Origin: Istiophorus platypterus
Taxonomy: Eukaryota; Chordata; Actinopteri; Istiophoriformes; Istiophoridae
Assembly: GCA_016859345.1 (NCBI GenBank)
Contig: CM029121.1
Coordinates: 25,676,675 to 25,740,674, forward strand
Length of the DNA stretch: 64,000 nt
Direction of reading: 5' to 3'
Shown here: one piece after another, positions 12,121 through 26,186 of the stretch
How the letters are laid out: each line of letters opens with the position of its first letter
Numbering within the stretch: position 1 is the stretch's first letter
The notes under the pieces: generated by a model
What the model was told of the DNA's origin: nothing
The model's database searches: none
What the model saw: only the letters and a program-made list of their open reading frames with translations
Program-made: the position numbers and the translations under genes

Positions 12121-12731
12121 GTGTGACAGGAGCGCTGACAGGGGAGGGCTAAGAATAACACATCACACCTCCGCCGCCATCTCACACCTCCCCCCGAAGC
12201 CGTGAGAGAGGGTGAGGGATTCGTCTCTCTCTCTCTCTCCCAAACACACACACACACACTGTAGTGTACACTGGGCGTGTTGGACTGATGTCTGCCTCTC
12301 TCACTCTGCAGCTTCCGGACTCTTCCATTGCCCCTTGTGTTTATTGTGTTAACCCCCCCCGGCTCATTTGTAATTATCTCTCTCCCTGTTTTCTACCTTT
12401 CTGTCCTCACAGGTGCAAAATGAATCCAGAGACACTGATGGATAAAACCTGTCACATTCAACAGATTCACTCCTTTAACTTCTGGGTTGAGCGATGAGTC
12501 CAAACCTGGGGGAATAACAAAGCTGTTTTCCCCCGAACAGAGCTGACTTGCCCAATCCATGGGGGCGGGGTCTGCCCCCCCCCCGCCAGCCCCCCCCCCC
12601 CCCCGAAACCCTTGTGTCACTTCCATCCGCCACCAAATCACCGAGGCCCCATTTACACTTGTCATTTCCAGCGCCTCACATCTGGGTAAAATGCAGATGG
12701 GATTTAATGCGCGTTTCATTTACACTCGGAC

Positions 12732-12785
12732 GCGCGCACACACACGCGCGCGCACACACACAAACACACAAACACACACACACAT
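12732..12785. repeat. CA-rich microsatellite with CG steps
   Basis: CA units are mixed with CGCGCG, giving an alternating purine-pyrimidine tract with Z-DNA potential. Confidence 0.9.
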
Positions 12786-12819
12786 AGGCATCTCTCCATC
12801 TGCCAGATCACGAATCTGA

Positions 12820-14008
12820 TTTTATCCAGATTGTAACGTGCTAATTCTCTCTGCTGCATATGCGCTGGTCTTTTTCTCTTCTTTATTTTGATTTTTTGAC
12901 GTCAGGCAGATCTCAGATCTGCGTGTGACGTGTGATTTGCACTCTTATTGCACTTTTGCACTTTTTTTTAAACTCTGGGTGACTGTGCTGCCGCTCGGGG
13001 TCATTTCGGGTCCACGCTTGTAAAACCTGAGCCTTGAATCTACGCGATGTAGAACAAGAGCTGCAAAAACTTCCAGGATGGGCGTTGTTTTAGAGGAAAG
13101 GCTCGGATTCATGTCGAGGCTAAATCTGTATTTGAATCAGTTTGCGTGTTTTCGCATGTCGACGGACCCTCGCGCCGACGGGCCGACGGCAGCCGTTGAC
13201 TTCTGGACGAACCGGCTCCCGAGCGATGATGCAATGTGTGTCAACATCCCTGTGAAAATACGTGTCAGCTGAGGTTTTTTTTTTTTTGCAAATACACAAC
13301 GCATTCAACAGCCGTGCACAATTCCGCACATTCACCCCCCCCCGCCGCCGCCGCCAGAAACCTGGGCCGTTCCCGGGAAACCGTGTCAAATATCGAAAAA
13401 AAACAAAAACCGAATGACTCATGTTCGGGGGCTCGTCCAAATATCTCTCGTGTGCCAGATTTCGGGGGGAAAAAAGGCTGTTTGAAATTTGTTACAGGGC
13501 TGAAGAGGAAGGTTTTTTATTTCGCTCGATACAAAGAATGCAGCGAGTTAAAGGTTGCTACGGCTCATAGGCGACTTCAAACCGATTTATTTAACAACGA
13601 GATTATGACGGTTCATTTTTAAGGATTCCTTTCAACTATGATGACACGAACGTTCCCGTTCCTGTTATTTGGTTTCTCAGTGTAACTGTCGACAGAGTGC
13701 GTCGCTATATAAATGCAAGTAGATCAAACGGTAAAGTGATGTACATGTTCTAAAGTGTCCTACTCATTTCTTGAATATCCGTTTTAAAGACTCTGATGAC
13801 AAATTTATTGTCAGATAAATACCAGACCCCCAACGACTAACTCATAACAGTCAATGAAACATTTAAGAAACGACACGTTATTTATGCTTTTGTCCGCTTA
13901 TACCAAACTTCTATCGAAACCATGTCTTTTTTGTTTTGTTTAGTCCTTTTTTACTACAAACTCAAGCAGGAGCAGAAAGATGGTGAAAAGACGAACACGC
14001 TGGCCTAA
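12820..14008. other. intergenic, nothing recognised
   Basis: No coding frame or repeat family was recognised, apart from the short inverted repeat at 12906 and a (CCG) run near 13340. Confidence 0.55.
12906..12922. repeat. 17-bp inverted repeat, GCAGATCT arms
   Basis: GCAGATCT and AGATCTGC flank a single C in non-coding DNA. It is short enough to arise by chance. Confidence 0.4.
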
Positions 14009-14019
14009 ACACACACACG

Positions 14020-14076
<57 letters not shown>
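14009..14076. repeat. (CA)n microsatellite
   Basis: A run of about 34 CA units with two CG steps near the left end. Confidence 0.97.
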
Positions 14077-14078
<2 letters not shown>

Positions 14079-14079
14079 A

Positions 14080-17000
14080 GCCCATGAAATATTGATGCAA
14101 AAATTAGTAACAAAAACAAAAAAGGGAAACAAAAGTTAAGTGAAAGACCAAGACACACTCATCCATAATTCCACGCTCCGTTTGCTCGTTCTTGAATCTT
14201 ACATGTGCTACTGTGAAGTCACGGCTGCACATCTGGAGCCACAACACAGCTGCCGAAAGTATGACGTTCTTCGTAAGCGCTCGAATGTTACATGACGACA
14301 AAAAAAGAACGGGCGGGGACGACGTTCTTGAAAGCGAATGTTAGTTCGATGGTTCTAAAGTTTTGGGGGGGCTGTAGTTCTCTTATGTTCTGACGGTTTT
14401 GGAAACTGTGAGAAACTAAAGTCACAGATTTTGGGCACACTTAGCGTTGGCGGTCATTTAGCTCCGGGCTGAAACATACGAGGGAATATCCGATGTATCG
14501 CCATGAACCCTAGTGCAGATCTTTAACGTCCCAAGAGGATGAATCCAAATTGCTACACTTGTGATCCCCAGACTTTTCATGTGGCAGCAGGTCAAAGGTC
14601 TCACTTATTCAGTGAAATAACTTAAAGTCTACTGGATGGATTGGCTAAAGTTGTAGGTGCAGCTATTCATGGTTCCCAGATGGTGAACCCCACTGACTCT
14701 GGTGACTTTACCACTAGGACGACCATCAGGATGACAATCTGCAACAGCTGAGGCTACGCCGGCAGGATGGCGACGCTTGCAGGACTCTGGTCTTTGACGA
14801 CAGGTTCTCACGTAGCTCGCCATCTCGGCGACGGGCTTTGATGTGGCACGGAGAACCTCCGTCCGGCTCCTCCTACATTGGTCCCGTGCCACACCAAAGG
14901 CCAAAGACATGTTGCGTCTCCGTAATGAGCCGCTCAACGCGCCTGCCGTTTCCCGTCAGCAGACACCTCCCATTCCCTGTAATTCGCCGGAAAGGTCTGG
15001 CCCCCGTCACACCGCGGCCGAGAAAGCAAAGTAGCCGTGTCGGACGGGAAAATCAAACATGTACATGCAAAAGTTTGTTCATCAGGGCAAAAATAGCATC
15101 ACGGTTGCGTCGGAACTGCGACGGGCCGCTGAAAGAGCGTTGCGAAGCTCGTACCTCCAGGCGATTCCTTCGCTACTTTAACCCGGTCACGCGACTCTCG
15201 GACGGCACAGTCATTCCGGCTACTGTCATGTGGCCAAAAAAACAGCTCCTCCGCTTCCCAAAAATGACTCATCTCCCCGTCATACCGCTGAGTCACCTCT
15301 TCCCCGTTGGCTCTATGGGATCTGATTTTCTTCCACCCCAGTTCTGTCCTTTGCACCTTTCTCCGCACCGCTGACGCGACTTTTCTCTTTCTCCGGCTTC
15401 CCCTGTCCTTGATCGGTCTTTGGAAACGGATGCGTCACGACTGACCGGCATCATACGGTTTTTCCTGACGTGCCGATGAGAGGAGAACGAGCTAAGTTTG
15501 TTTTTTGCAGGGACTGAGGCTCTGTGAACACAGTATTAGGTGCGTCGGTTTTGGCTCAAACTGATTTTCACTGGAAAATCTCTGGATTTTTTTTTGTTTT
15601 TTTGTGTATTTGAATCCAAAGACTTCACTGCCATTGACAGCGAACTGGGTCATTTTACTCAACATCAAAGCTCATTTTTGACTTTTTGTAACAGTAGTCT
15701 GGCCTAAAATCTTAACTCAAGGTCCACTTACTAGTTTTTTTTTCCTTTCCCCAAAGGCGGTAATGGGTTGAGTAAACAATGACTGTGAAGTTGCAGTTGA
15801 AAGCTTCAACACAGCAAACTTCCTTTTGCTGGTGAAGACCATTAGATGTGGTTGAAAGCTCTGGACAAATCCAGAAAGGGGAGCTTGACTTAATTTCTTC
15901 CCCATAAATGAGCATAACCAAAATGTTGGATATGCTTGACTGAACTTACCTATGCACTTTTAAATAAAATGGTTGAATCTGATTGCGTTTTTCATTGGAA
16001 TCTACTGTATATTCTGTAGCTCGGGTGGATGTGACAGCGACCGTTTGCGGCGTAGGACGGTTATTTCGGTTATTTCGCTCGCTGTGACAATGTGTCGACT
16101 TCAGCACCTCGGCCCGAAGTCCTGCGAGGTCGCAGCTGCGGGTCTGACAGCTGCAGGTGAGAGCCGTCCTGACCCGGGGGTGTTATGGGGTTTTAACCTG
16201 TCGGTGTAGCAGGGAGCCAGGTGGTTTCGGTGGCTGTCCTCAAAGCCAAAAATAATAATAAAAATCCTTTATTTTGCTCTATTTCACTCTACTCCCTTGA
16301 ATCACAGTAAACACAGGGATTTGCGAAACCCACTCGCGAAATGCCCCACAAGTCTCCTGCTCGGTCCCCGTATGACTGAGGCCGAGAGAGATCACATGAA
16401 AGGAGAGACGTCGGGATGATGACGGCTAAGTTCGTCCTCAAGCTCGTCCGCAAAGAAGACGGCAGGAAAACAGCCGTCCTTTGACAAAGAGACGCGCAAA
16501 AAGACAAAGCAAAAGAGGCCCAAAGTTCTGACCCTCTCCACCAGACTTCAAAACCCAGTGCATGTCACAGGGGTCGAGCCCGAAACCCCGAGGCAACCAA
16601 ACGGTCCCCAAACTCCACGAGCCATCTACCGGACAACGCTTACGCCATTTCTCCGGGTCATTCCAGAGGATGCGGTGCCTTCAGGGTGCAACCGGTCCGC
16701 TGAGACCCGAACCCGAACTCGGCCCCGTTGCCCCGGTGCCCCACCACGCGGGTGGTCCCGACGGTCCCTTCAGACGGCGACCTGGAGGAACCGCGTGTGA
16801 CGGACCCCGTGTGTCAGAGAGCTGCTGAAGGAAGATCTAGTTCGGGCCGGTTCAGATCCCTCCTGGTCTCAGGACCTGGAGCTCTGCATTAATTTCGTTT
16901 AGCCTTGTTATGGATCACTCCTCACACACCGAGTGCTGGTTTCTCTTGACAGCTGTGCTACTAGGCCAAAAGCGTTCAACGCTATGCAGCTACTTTTCAG

Positions 17001-17231
17001 AATATTTGTCAAAGCAAGACGTCTAAATGTTGAACACGATATGTATTTATGTATTCATGTCCTCATGTCCCGGTCTGTGTGCATCACAGACGGTTGTGCT
17101 ACAGAAAATTTTTAAAAGAAAATTGTGAAAGCAGTTTTACCGTTTCATAAGAAAAATACCTTAAACTGGAATTAATTTAAAAAGTTTTGTTCTTTTTGTT
17201 TCTAAATGACTTGGTAAAGTAGGAATCCGTA
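14080..17231. other. intergenic, nothing recognised
   Basis: Open frames reach 178 codons (14838-15374, plus strand) but their translation is low in recognisable structure and has no domain I know. No transposon ends or RNA genes were identified. Confidence 0.5.
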
Positions 17232-17298
17232 GTGTGTGTGTGTGTGTGTGTGTGTGTGGATTATGAGGAGCCACACCAAACTGTTAATACTACGCTAG

Positions 17299-17344
<46 letters not shown>
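17232..17344. repeat. inverted pair of dinucleotide arrays, (GT)n then (CA)n
   Basis: A GT run (17232-17258) and a CA run (17300-17344) are separated by about 41 bases. They are complementary, so one strand can fold into a stem of about 27 base pairs with a short loop. Confidence 0.95.
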
Positions 17345-17347
<3 letters not shown>

Positions 17348-18469
17348 ATGTTACCCCAGCACCTTGGCTCTCACCGAGGCACCAGATCATTAAAAACCCA
17401 TGAGCCTTTTCTCTCTCTCTCCCTTCTTTTTTCTTCCTTTTTTAAGGAATGGCTGTTGGAGGAGAACGCCGCGGACCTGACCTCACCGTGAGCCGGGGGG
17501 GGGGGGGCTAAATTATGCATGGGCTCCTTGAGATGACATCATTCGAGAGAGTCCCTCCGGAGGCGGGCCCACGCCGCTGATACCGTTAGTTTGTAGCCGC
17601 AGCTCGGCCTCCCTTTATGGACTGTTGATCTGAAACCCCCTCGCCCGCCTCCAGCGCCGACCCGGCTTCTGCCGCCGGCTTAACCTTTTTACCGGGCCGA
17701 CGTGGGAGCGGCGTCGGTCCTCGCGTCCAGCTCCCGCCAAGGAAGCAAACGGATGGATTTTTCCCCGAAATGCCAAACCACTCCTGCACTCCAGAGATTG
17801 GAGCTCTGTTACCTGACCCGAGATGCCAGGTCTCAGTGAGACCGATCGGATTTTGGGTCACATTCAAGGTCATTGTTGTTGCGTAAAGCTTCGGGCCTCA
17901 GGTCGGGTTTCGGCTTTCAGGTTTTGTCATTTATCAAAAGTGACTGAAGGGAGGCTCCTTCAGTCCACCTCCCTTTCACGCCGGTCTCTCGTGTAGAGCA
18001 GGCGGACATGCGTCGCCCATTGGAAGGAGCCGAGGAAGAGGAGGAGTGTGGGTCTGCAGCAACGCTAAGTGGTTCAAGAGTTACGGTGTTTAACAAGTTC
18101 ACTGTCTCGGTTTAGGGTGTTAGCATGCTAGCAGTGGCCGATAAGCAGCGGATACAAAGACAGCTGTTTGGAATGTTCGACGAGTTAAAGCCTTCGGCCA
18201 GATGATGGCGCAGTTACATAGATTACAGCTCCAGCCTGAGGGCATGTGAGGGTTCGACGGCTGTCGGGTCGTTTGAATAAAGGGGCCGTGACCGACTCGG
18301 GTCACGGGTCACGGGTCACGGGTTTGGATCTCAGGGTTTGTTGCTGCAGGTTCGGCGCTGTCAGGTGTTGAAGGTGCGTTCGAGGTTCTCTCGGGCCTTT
18401 TTGTCAGCATTAAAAGGGACTTTGGTGCATGCTTGAGTTTCCTTTTTCCCTTTTGCTCTCCAGAGACGT
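17345..18469. other. intergenic, small tandem repeat
   Basis: A GGGTCAC motif is repeated about three times near 18297-18322. No coding frame was recognised. Confidence 0.55.
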
Positions 18470-19492
18470 TTAGTTGAGGTTGACAAGAACCAGGGAGAGA
18501 GATTCATATTTCTTCCTCCTCTCTGCGCCTCTAAAATTTATAATCCTCCTCCTCAGCTACAAAACCCTCAATGGTCGGGCACCGTCCTATCTTAAAGAGC
18601 TCCTGGTACCTCATTATCCCAGTAGAACACTTTGCTCCCAGGACGCAGGCCTACTTGTGGTTCCTAGAGTCTACAAAAACAGGATGGGACGCAGAACACT
18701 TAGTTCCCAGGCTCCTCTGCTGTGGAACCACCTTCTAGTTTGGGTCCAGGAGGCAGACACACCCTCTCCACATTTAAGAGTCGGCTTAAATCCTTCTCTT
18801 TCGATGTGGCTTATAGTTAGAACTGGCTCAGGCTCAGCTTGAACCGACCCCTAGTTATGCCGCTATAGGCCTAGACTACCGGGGAACTTCCCATGATGCA
18901 CCGAGCTGCTCTCTCCTCCTCTTCCTCTTCATCCGTACGTGTTCATATCCCAGCAATGCTCATTAGCAACTTGACGACTTCTCTCTCTGCCTCTGATGCT
19001 CTTGAGTCTAAATCCATGGCTGCAGAACCACCTATGGACCCATGAGCCTGATCATCACCCACTGCTTTTACTGTTATGATTACTGCTGGTACCATTCCAT
19101 TTAGTTCTATTAGTAATATTATTATTATTAGTAGTAGTAGTATAACTATTAGCTTTGTAATTAGTCCTACTATTGTCATACATCTTTACATGGTACCTGT
19201 GTTGTGCTACCCCCCCCCCCTTTTCTCTCGCTCTCTCCCTCTCTCTTTCAATCTTAACCCAGCCGGGCGAGGCAGACCCCCCCTACGACCCCCCCCCCCC
19301 ATGAGCCAGGCTATGATCAATGTTTCTACTCGTTAAAAGGGAGTTTTTCTTGCTCATGGGAGAAATGTTGAGTCTCTGTAAATAATAACTGTTAAGAGTC
19401 TGGTCTGGAGCTGCTCTGTATGAAAGTGACCTGAGATAACATCTGTTATGATTCGGTGCTATATAAATAAAGTTGAAATGAATTGAATTGAA
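18470..19492 (+). mobile_element. 5'-truncated L2/Rex1-like LINE: end of the reverse transcriptase frame plus 3' UTR
   Basis: The left part translates to the C-terminal end of a fish non-LTR retrotransposon polyprotein: LTRTRERD, then ILLLSYKTLNGRAPSYLKEL, a PSRTL segment with DAGLLVVPR, and APLLWNHL. These match the LLLTYKALNGLAPSYL...LRSSDAGLLVVPR pattern common in such elements. The frame lacks the catalytic RT core and contains small rearrangements, so it is inactive. The 3' UTR follows, ending in GTGCTATATAAATAAAG and a TTGAAATGAATTGAATTGAA tail at about 19492. Its AATAAA belongs to the retrotransposon, not to a host gene. Confidence 0.85.
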
Positions 19493-22400
19493 GTGAGTGA
19501 ACTAGATCTTGGCTGAGCTGTAGCTCCGGGGGGGGGGGGTCATTTCACTGGAAATCCTTTTTCATTACCCTGATAAGTCAGTGTTTTAAGTTTTTTATTT
19601 TTATTTTTTGTGAAAACCTTTCCAACCCTCATTTACCGTCCCAGAGACTGTGTGCAGCTTCTGACCAAAGCAGCGAGTTTTAGTTATATTTTCCAGTCAT
19701 GAGAAAAAACAAACAAACAAACAAACAAAAACATCATTTGTGATGTTTTCTGTTCTGGTTTATTGATTCTACTTTCGGGGGAGGAAAGCTTCACCTGTCA
19801 CGTAACGTTTTTAATGATCCGTATCTCCATGCATGGTGTTCCTGCCACTTTTGTTTTACAACAACAACTGTCCATCATAGCTGCGCTGGAAACATCTGGA
19901 CATGAAGTCATTTTTTTTTTTTTTTTTTTATTGTCAGCACATGTCGAAAAATCCGAATAATGTGTCTGTCATTTTTGTAGGAAGACGTTGAACAGACGAA
20001 CAATAAGAAGGGTCCGGAAATGCTCCATACATCCTCAGCAATATATGTTTATGGGCTGAGGGCATATATGGCCGTTTTACAGTAAATAAAAGCTCTACGG
20101 AGGGTTTCCTTTCTTAATGTTTGAGGGTGGAGGGCCATTATTTTGGAGGAAACCAGCAGCAGCGCGGAGTTTTATTTTTTCTTTTTTTTCTAGCGGTGTT
20201 GGCGCAGCTCCCCCAGTCTGACTCATCCTCATTGAGCAACGTTACGAACCCAGGGGTCACAGAAAGTCTTTTGCACCACACAACTTAGTAATGATGGTGA
20301 TTACAGGCCCGTTATTGAGGAAGTGACTCACCTGACGTGCTCACAACTGCGATTCAAGCCCGTTTGTCTTTGAATTGTTGTTTTTCTGTCGTGTCTCTCC
20401 AAGAAATCTGATGTGATTCATTGTCCCAAAGCCCCCCCCCACTCCGAATATCACAGTCAAATCCTCATTTACATACACTATAATTAGTGGCACGGTGGGT
20501 GGACCTTTCGCACCCGTACCAGCCTGCTGCACAGTGGGTTTGTTGTTTGACAAACCGTCTGCTGCGATGTGACATATTTATGCTTCGGTTTCCTGCCGCT
20601 CAGACGCTACGATCTGCATCCGACTGTATGGAAAATGAATGGTGAGGCAGGAAATGGGCACCGCGGTCCCTCAAGGCCGAAAACCAGACTCTCATTGGAA
20701 AGAAAAACATGAATGACGGTTCTTTCGTGTAAGTCTAATTGGATGCAAAATGGCCGTGTGCACGTCCTCACCTGCACAGGGCCAGGATCGGTTGACCTGT
20801 GACCCACAGCAGAGGAATCCCTCGGACTGGATGGAATCAAGGTCAAGAGGTCAGACCAGGAAAATTAAAAAGGTAGCGTAGAACAAAGAAAAATACAGGG
20901 AAAACAAAGGATGAAAAAATGATAGAAAGAAAGATAATAGATGAGAAGGATAAAGAAATCATTTAAAAAATATAAAAATATACATATAAGTAGAAAATGA
21001 CCTGAAATGAAAAAGTAAAATGACCTAACAGACAAATTAGAGAAGAAGAATAAAAGCAGGATGAGAAATAACAAGTAACAGAAAGTAAAGTATCTCACAA
21101 AAGTACAGTATCTCATCATCACATGCAATAAAGCCTGATTGTATGATATACACTCCAGAACGGTGGTATACAGCCCCTCCGACCAATCAGATCGCTTAGC
21201 TCCGGCTACCTGTTGCATAACGCAAACGTATCTACAGCAGCAGCGCAGGGGAAGACGGACGGAGGGAGCCGGGGGGGAGCCGGGGGGGAGCCGGGGGAGT
21301 CGGGGAGTCAGGGGCATCGCGTTACTCGTGAGTCACGGTGCAACTATGTGGGAGCCGTGCGAGGAGCCTGAGCAGGGGCTCCGAACATGAGACCCGCGCC
21401 CCCCCCACCCCACAGCCCCCCACTCGCCCTTGGTTTATGCGCCGTTTCCAACACAACCGCTTCCACAGCAACACAGTCCGACAATACGTGAATCTAACAC
21501 AACGCGCAGGCTGTTTTCATTAACTTTTTTTTTTTACCCGAAGCCACTCTGACTCATTCAGTGTATTACGCAACTTCCCATAAGCGCATGATCTTCCAGA
21601 AAGCCTTAAGTATAATAATCTTACTCCAATCCTCTGTGTGAATGAATCCATTTGTTTCTGTTTATATCTGTAACGAAAACAACAAAGGAAAAAAACAAAA
21701 CAAAGCGGGTTTTGGAAAGAAAAGCGTTGTCCAGCAAAGCGAAGTTAGATCCCCTGGATCCGAGCTGCTCCTGACTCACAGCTGTACGAGAAACACCTGT
21801 ACAGAAGAAAACCCGCAAACAGTTGCATACTGCAGCCACATGGTGTCATGAGTCGCGTGGCCAACATGTCGCCCCCCCCCAGCCTGGTGCCTGGGTTGGG
21901 CGTTAGCACCTGCCTAAGCAGACCCGAGGTAATAGGCCCTCGCTCCGGCCGGGCGAGGGGACTTTTATAATCTATATATGAAACGGCTGCTTCCACGACG
22001 GCAGAGCTCTGTATGTAACTGTTTTTTTCTGGGAGAGGAACACGCAAGGTTTTAGATTCGAATACGAAAGCGTGCGTCTGGATGGTAGCGAAGGGCGGCG
22101 TCTCCCCGAGGTCGAAGCAGAGCGCGAGGGGCGAAGCCGGGAGCCCCCGCCCCCGTTTCACGCCATCGATATTCCGGACCCTCACGGGCGTCTGCTCCCG
22201 CTGGGGGAGCTGGATGTCCGACCACAGCGGGGTCTCAGATCATCGTGGTGAGGGCCTCTGGAAGGGCGGGGGGGGGGGGGGGTTGCGATAGGTCATCTGT
22301 AGACTCCCCGTCCAGAAGAGGCCCATAAACCGATGTCCTGTGAGTGACCCCCTCTTCTTTCTCCGTCTGTGACTTTGCGATAGAAAGTATGTGACTCTGA

Positions 22401-25400
22401 AAGCTCGCCGCGGTCGAGGGGCCGGAGGTGGGGAAACGCCGGGTTTTTTTCCGGATCCGGTCGACCTCGGTGTGGGAATGCTCGCGGGTCGGCCCCCACC
22501 TCGTGATTTACGGCGGGCCTATTTAAAGGGCCTCAGGAAGCACCGCGTTTAACATTACAGCCTTCTTTTTTTTCCGCCGCTGGCGAGAGAGGGGTCGTCT
22601 GCCTGGTGTTAGAAGTGAGACGGTTTATGGGCCTGTTTGTGGCTGTGTTCGTGGCTTGTGCCCCCCCCCCCCCGCCCCCCGCTACTGGCCGTCATCGCTG
22701 AGAGTCCTGATCCTTTTTTTAAGCCAGAATCAATCATTCACACCCTTAAAATAGCTAAAACGATTAACTGCGAAGATAAATTGATTATTATACATTTTTC
22801 GCACTGTCGTTATCATAAATCATTCATTCGCTGTTGTGTGGTCAGTCTCAAAGAGAGTTCAAAAGGTCACCTGCCCCCCCCCCCCCCCCCACCACAACCA
22901 CCACAAGGGATGAACCTGTTATCTGCTGCTTATCAGGTGTGTGTGTGAGAAGCCCCCCCCGCCTCCTGCCCCCCCTGCCCAGACAAACCATGGCGACCTT
23001 CTGAACTTCCTGCCCTGCGAGGTCAACCTTTCTCAGTGTTTGCCAGGATACACAGGAATTTCTACAACGACATGAAAGGTCTGCTGGGAATTACTACAAG
23101 TGGCTCACTTCAGAAGGTGGTGGTGCTGGTGGTGGTGGGTGGGGGGGGGGCATTCTGCCTTAAAGGGCCAAGCATGTGACCCCCCCCCCCCCCCAGCTCA
23201 GAGGTCGAGCAAATAAAAGCTTTATGGCGGCCGGTGAGGAACAAGAATGTCGGCTTTTAGAGTCCTTTGGTTTTACACGCTGTGTTTTCCTTTTATTGTG
23301 CTGTATTTGTTTATTTTGCCAGCTACTGTTTATGCCTGCTGTTTATCTGTTTGGCTTCCAAGGAAACTGTTGTGATAATATAAACAATATTAAAAAATAA
23401 CATAAATGTTTTGGGTTTTTTTTGCAGTTTTTCTAACTTACCATTGTTGCTTTTAACACAGTTATTTGACCAGCTGAGGGGGAGGAGCTGAGCCGTTCAG
23501 AAGAAAGTCGTTTCCGTTTACCCCCCCCCCCCCCCCTTGACTGACATTCAAATAAAACAACTAAAATTAATTTACCGTTTCATTAATTCTTTGACCTTGT
23601 TTTTGTTTTTCCCACCATTTCCAACGGCAGACGGAAGCGTCACGTGACCCAACGCCCGACCCAACACGGACGGACCGAGCCGCCGCCCGTGACGGCAGCG
23701 CTTCCCGACGCTCTGCCGGTGCTGTGGCAAAGGGTTCAGATCAGCTCGGGCCGGTTCAGATTTGTTCAGCTCAGATTTACTGCTTCGTTGAGAGAAACCA
23801 AAACTCGCCCCAGTCGTAATCACTACAGTGACTTAAGGGCTCCACCTCTTAAACCAGATCATATAAGATCTGGGGGAAATTGGTGAGACGACTGATTCTG
23901 CACATTTTCTTCGGGTGGGACGGCTTCACACTGTGATGTATAGAACCGAGAAGCAACAGCTAAGCAGACGTACGACGTGAAAATTCCACATCCTCTCGTT
24001 ATGAATATAGTTACTCGATGATGGTTTAAGGAATCAACTCATTTATTAAATATGTGGCCTTTTTTTTCTGCATCATGTGGCTCCAGTGATGTTTAATAAG
24101 TCTGATATAACACTCCATAAAATATTTAACAGTTTTCTCTTGTAACTAGAGGAGGTTCCCTTCGTTTTAACAGTAAAACACTGTGAGACATTTTTTGCAC
24201 CGTATCCCATTCGTTAAAGTTGAAATGTAAAAATGGGAACTGGCCACCGAGAGACTTACGGTCACGGTGGGGTCACCAGGTTTGGGACGGGCGTGTCTGC
24301 CAGAGAACATGGACACGGCACAGAATCCCTGGCCGGTCGGAGAAACCGTTTCCTCTTACAGCTTTTGGTGCAACCGAATTAAAGAGTAACACAGTGCTCA
24401 TCCTTGGTATAGATAAAATTTTGCCTTGAAAATCCACAGTTATCGGATCAGATTTTTAAGTATTAAAACCACGTCGGATTCTGTCACAGGCATCTGAGCC
24501 TGAGAGCTCGAGGTTTTTCCAGAGAGTTGATGAGCAGACATGCGGCTTCGCAGGCGAATGCAAACAAACACTTCCGTGACACGAGTCCTCGCCGGGGTAA
24601 AAATATCACTTCCATGTCTGAAGGATGCTCATGAGAAAGCAGTGCGAGGGAGGCACATGCACAGCGAAACACGCTTCGCTTCAGCGGCAGCCATTCCTGA
24701 ATGGCGGCGTTTGTTGAGCGGTCATGTGAACCGTTGTGGTTAAATCTGGCTTCCTTCCATGCATCCCATGACATCCTCTGAGGGGAGAGGGTCCACGGGT
24801 GGGAGGTGACGAGGCCGAGGAGAAGCCCCCCCCCCACCACCAACACCACCCCACCACCGGGCTTGGCGGCAGCTGGAGGACGCACTGACAACGTCACCGA
24901 ACGTAAGCGCCAGTCGGAGGCGGGAATCGAGACATCTGGCGCGCGGGGGGGGGGGCATTTATTGACAACAATTGACTCGTCAACGTCGGGACATGGCGGC
25001 CACCTGCTCAATAACATCAGCATTCCAAGGGTTCTCATTACACCAGGAATACCAGGAACGTTCTGCTCTCAGGTTCTGGTCACATGTAGATTCAGGGGGA
25101 GGTTCTGCAGGAAGCAAACGATACGTGTGACATGCACCAACTCACGTGCTAACGCGCTGAAATAAGAGGCTGAACGTCGTAAACATCTCACCTGCCACAC
25201 ATCAGCACGTTAGCACCGTTGTTCTCGGTGTGTGTTAGTGAGCTGACATTAGCATTTAGCTCAAATCGCTGCACATTAGTACTAGAGTCTCTTTCATTGC
25301 CCAGCGCGATTAAATACACACAGAGCTCACAAATGAACGCACTGTTTCTCGTGTTTAATATGTACCTACGAGGTCCATATTAACTTGCTAGCAGTCTTCT

Positions 25401-25566
25401 TCACTGCCTTTCTTTGCTTTGTTTGCTGGCGCATCACTGCCACCAAGAGGATATCAGTGGAATAGCGGAGAAAATATGTATTGCGTTGTCCAAAGCAGAA
25501 ACACGACAAGGTAAATAAATGCCATAAAATCTAATAGTCAGCCAGGAAACTCATTTAACGTCTAAA
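19493..25566. other. intergenic, homopolymer-rich
   Basis: Poly(C) or poly(G) runs occur at about 19530, 22269, 22663, 22873, 23180 and 23521. A purine- and A-rich tract spans about 20865-21080. A short G-rich repeat lies at 21267-21310. A CCAATCAGATCGCTTAG-type stretch near 21182 may be a decayed repeat but has no partner in the window. No gene is supported. Confidence 0.5.
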
Positions 25567-26186
25567 GCACAATTCATGCTTCTGAGTCGAACCTTCAGCG
25601 AAGGCTGTAAATAGGGAAACAGCGTAGCTTGACGTGCACCTCTGAAAAAGTGTAACAAAGCGTCGCGGTGACACGGACACAAGAGCTGTGATTGGTCAGC
25701 TTGTTAGCGTTGCATGTCCGCAGGCAATACCGTGTGTGCGCTGACGTGAGATGAATGGTTGCGGACGATGAACCAAATCGTCCGATCCAGCCGCCGACAA
25801 CCGAATACATCGGAGACGCATCCCCTCCTCGATGTCACTCAGAAGCCCGACGAGCTCGGAACATTCGCCCTCCTCCTGCCTCGGTCGGTACAAGGGTCGT
25901 ACGGGTTGACGCCCTCGAAGGTCTTCTCCGGTTTCCCCATCTCAGTCGTTTCCAGCAAAAGTAACTGCTGCTCAACATCCATCAGCTCCGAGATACACTC
26001 AGTTGCAGTCGCCGTTGCTTCGAAGTTGTATCGAACGAACATCGGCGGAGAAACTCAAAACGGTGGCATATAGACGTCGCCGCCGACCAGCGATTTGTTG
26101 GTGGTGTAATTGCAGGGTTACGGAGTCACCTACGCGGGAATATAAATGCTGGCGATGGTGTAGGTCACGCGTGGTGGCTATGCCTT
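25567..26186 (+). mobile_element. short inverted-repeat DNA element, copy A (longest)
   Basis: This is one of four related copies found by comparing distant parts of the window. It begins with CAATTCATGCTTCTGAGTCG, a diverged form of the shared end GGCCAATTTACGCTTCTG. It contains the shared blocks GTGATTGGTCAGCTTG, TGCTCAACATCCATCAGCTC and TGGTGGTGTAATTGCAG, and ends with the degraded reverse complement of the same terminus. At about 620 bases it is the longest copy. It has no transposase frame, so it would be a non-autonomous (MITE-like) element. The superfamily is unassigned; PIF/Harbinger-type is a guess from the general design. No clean target-site duplication was identified. Confidence 0.6.

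Noticed and set aside
19459..19472. AATAAA as a host gene poly(A) signal (also at 30.65 kb)
   Set aside because: Each lies in the conserved 3' end of a LINE copy.
21139..21240. CCAATCAG-containing stretch as a further copy of the inverted-repeat element family
   Set aside because: It shares only the GACCAATC word with the four accepted copies; the order of the other blocks is absent.
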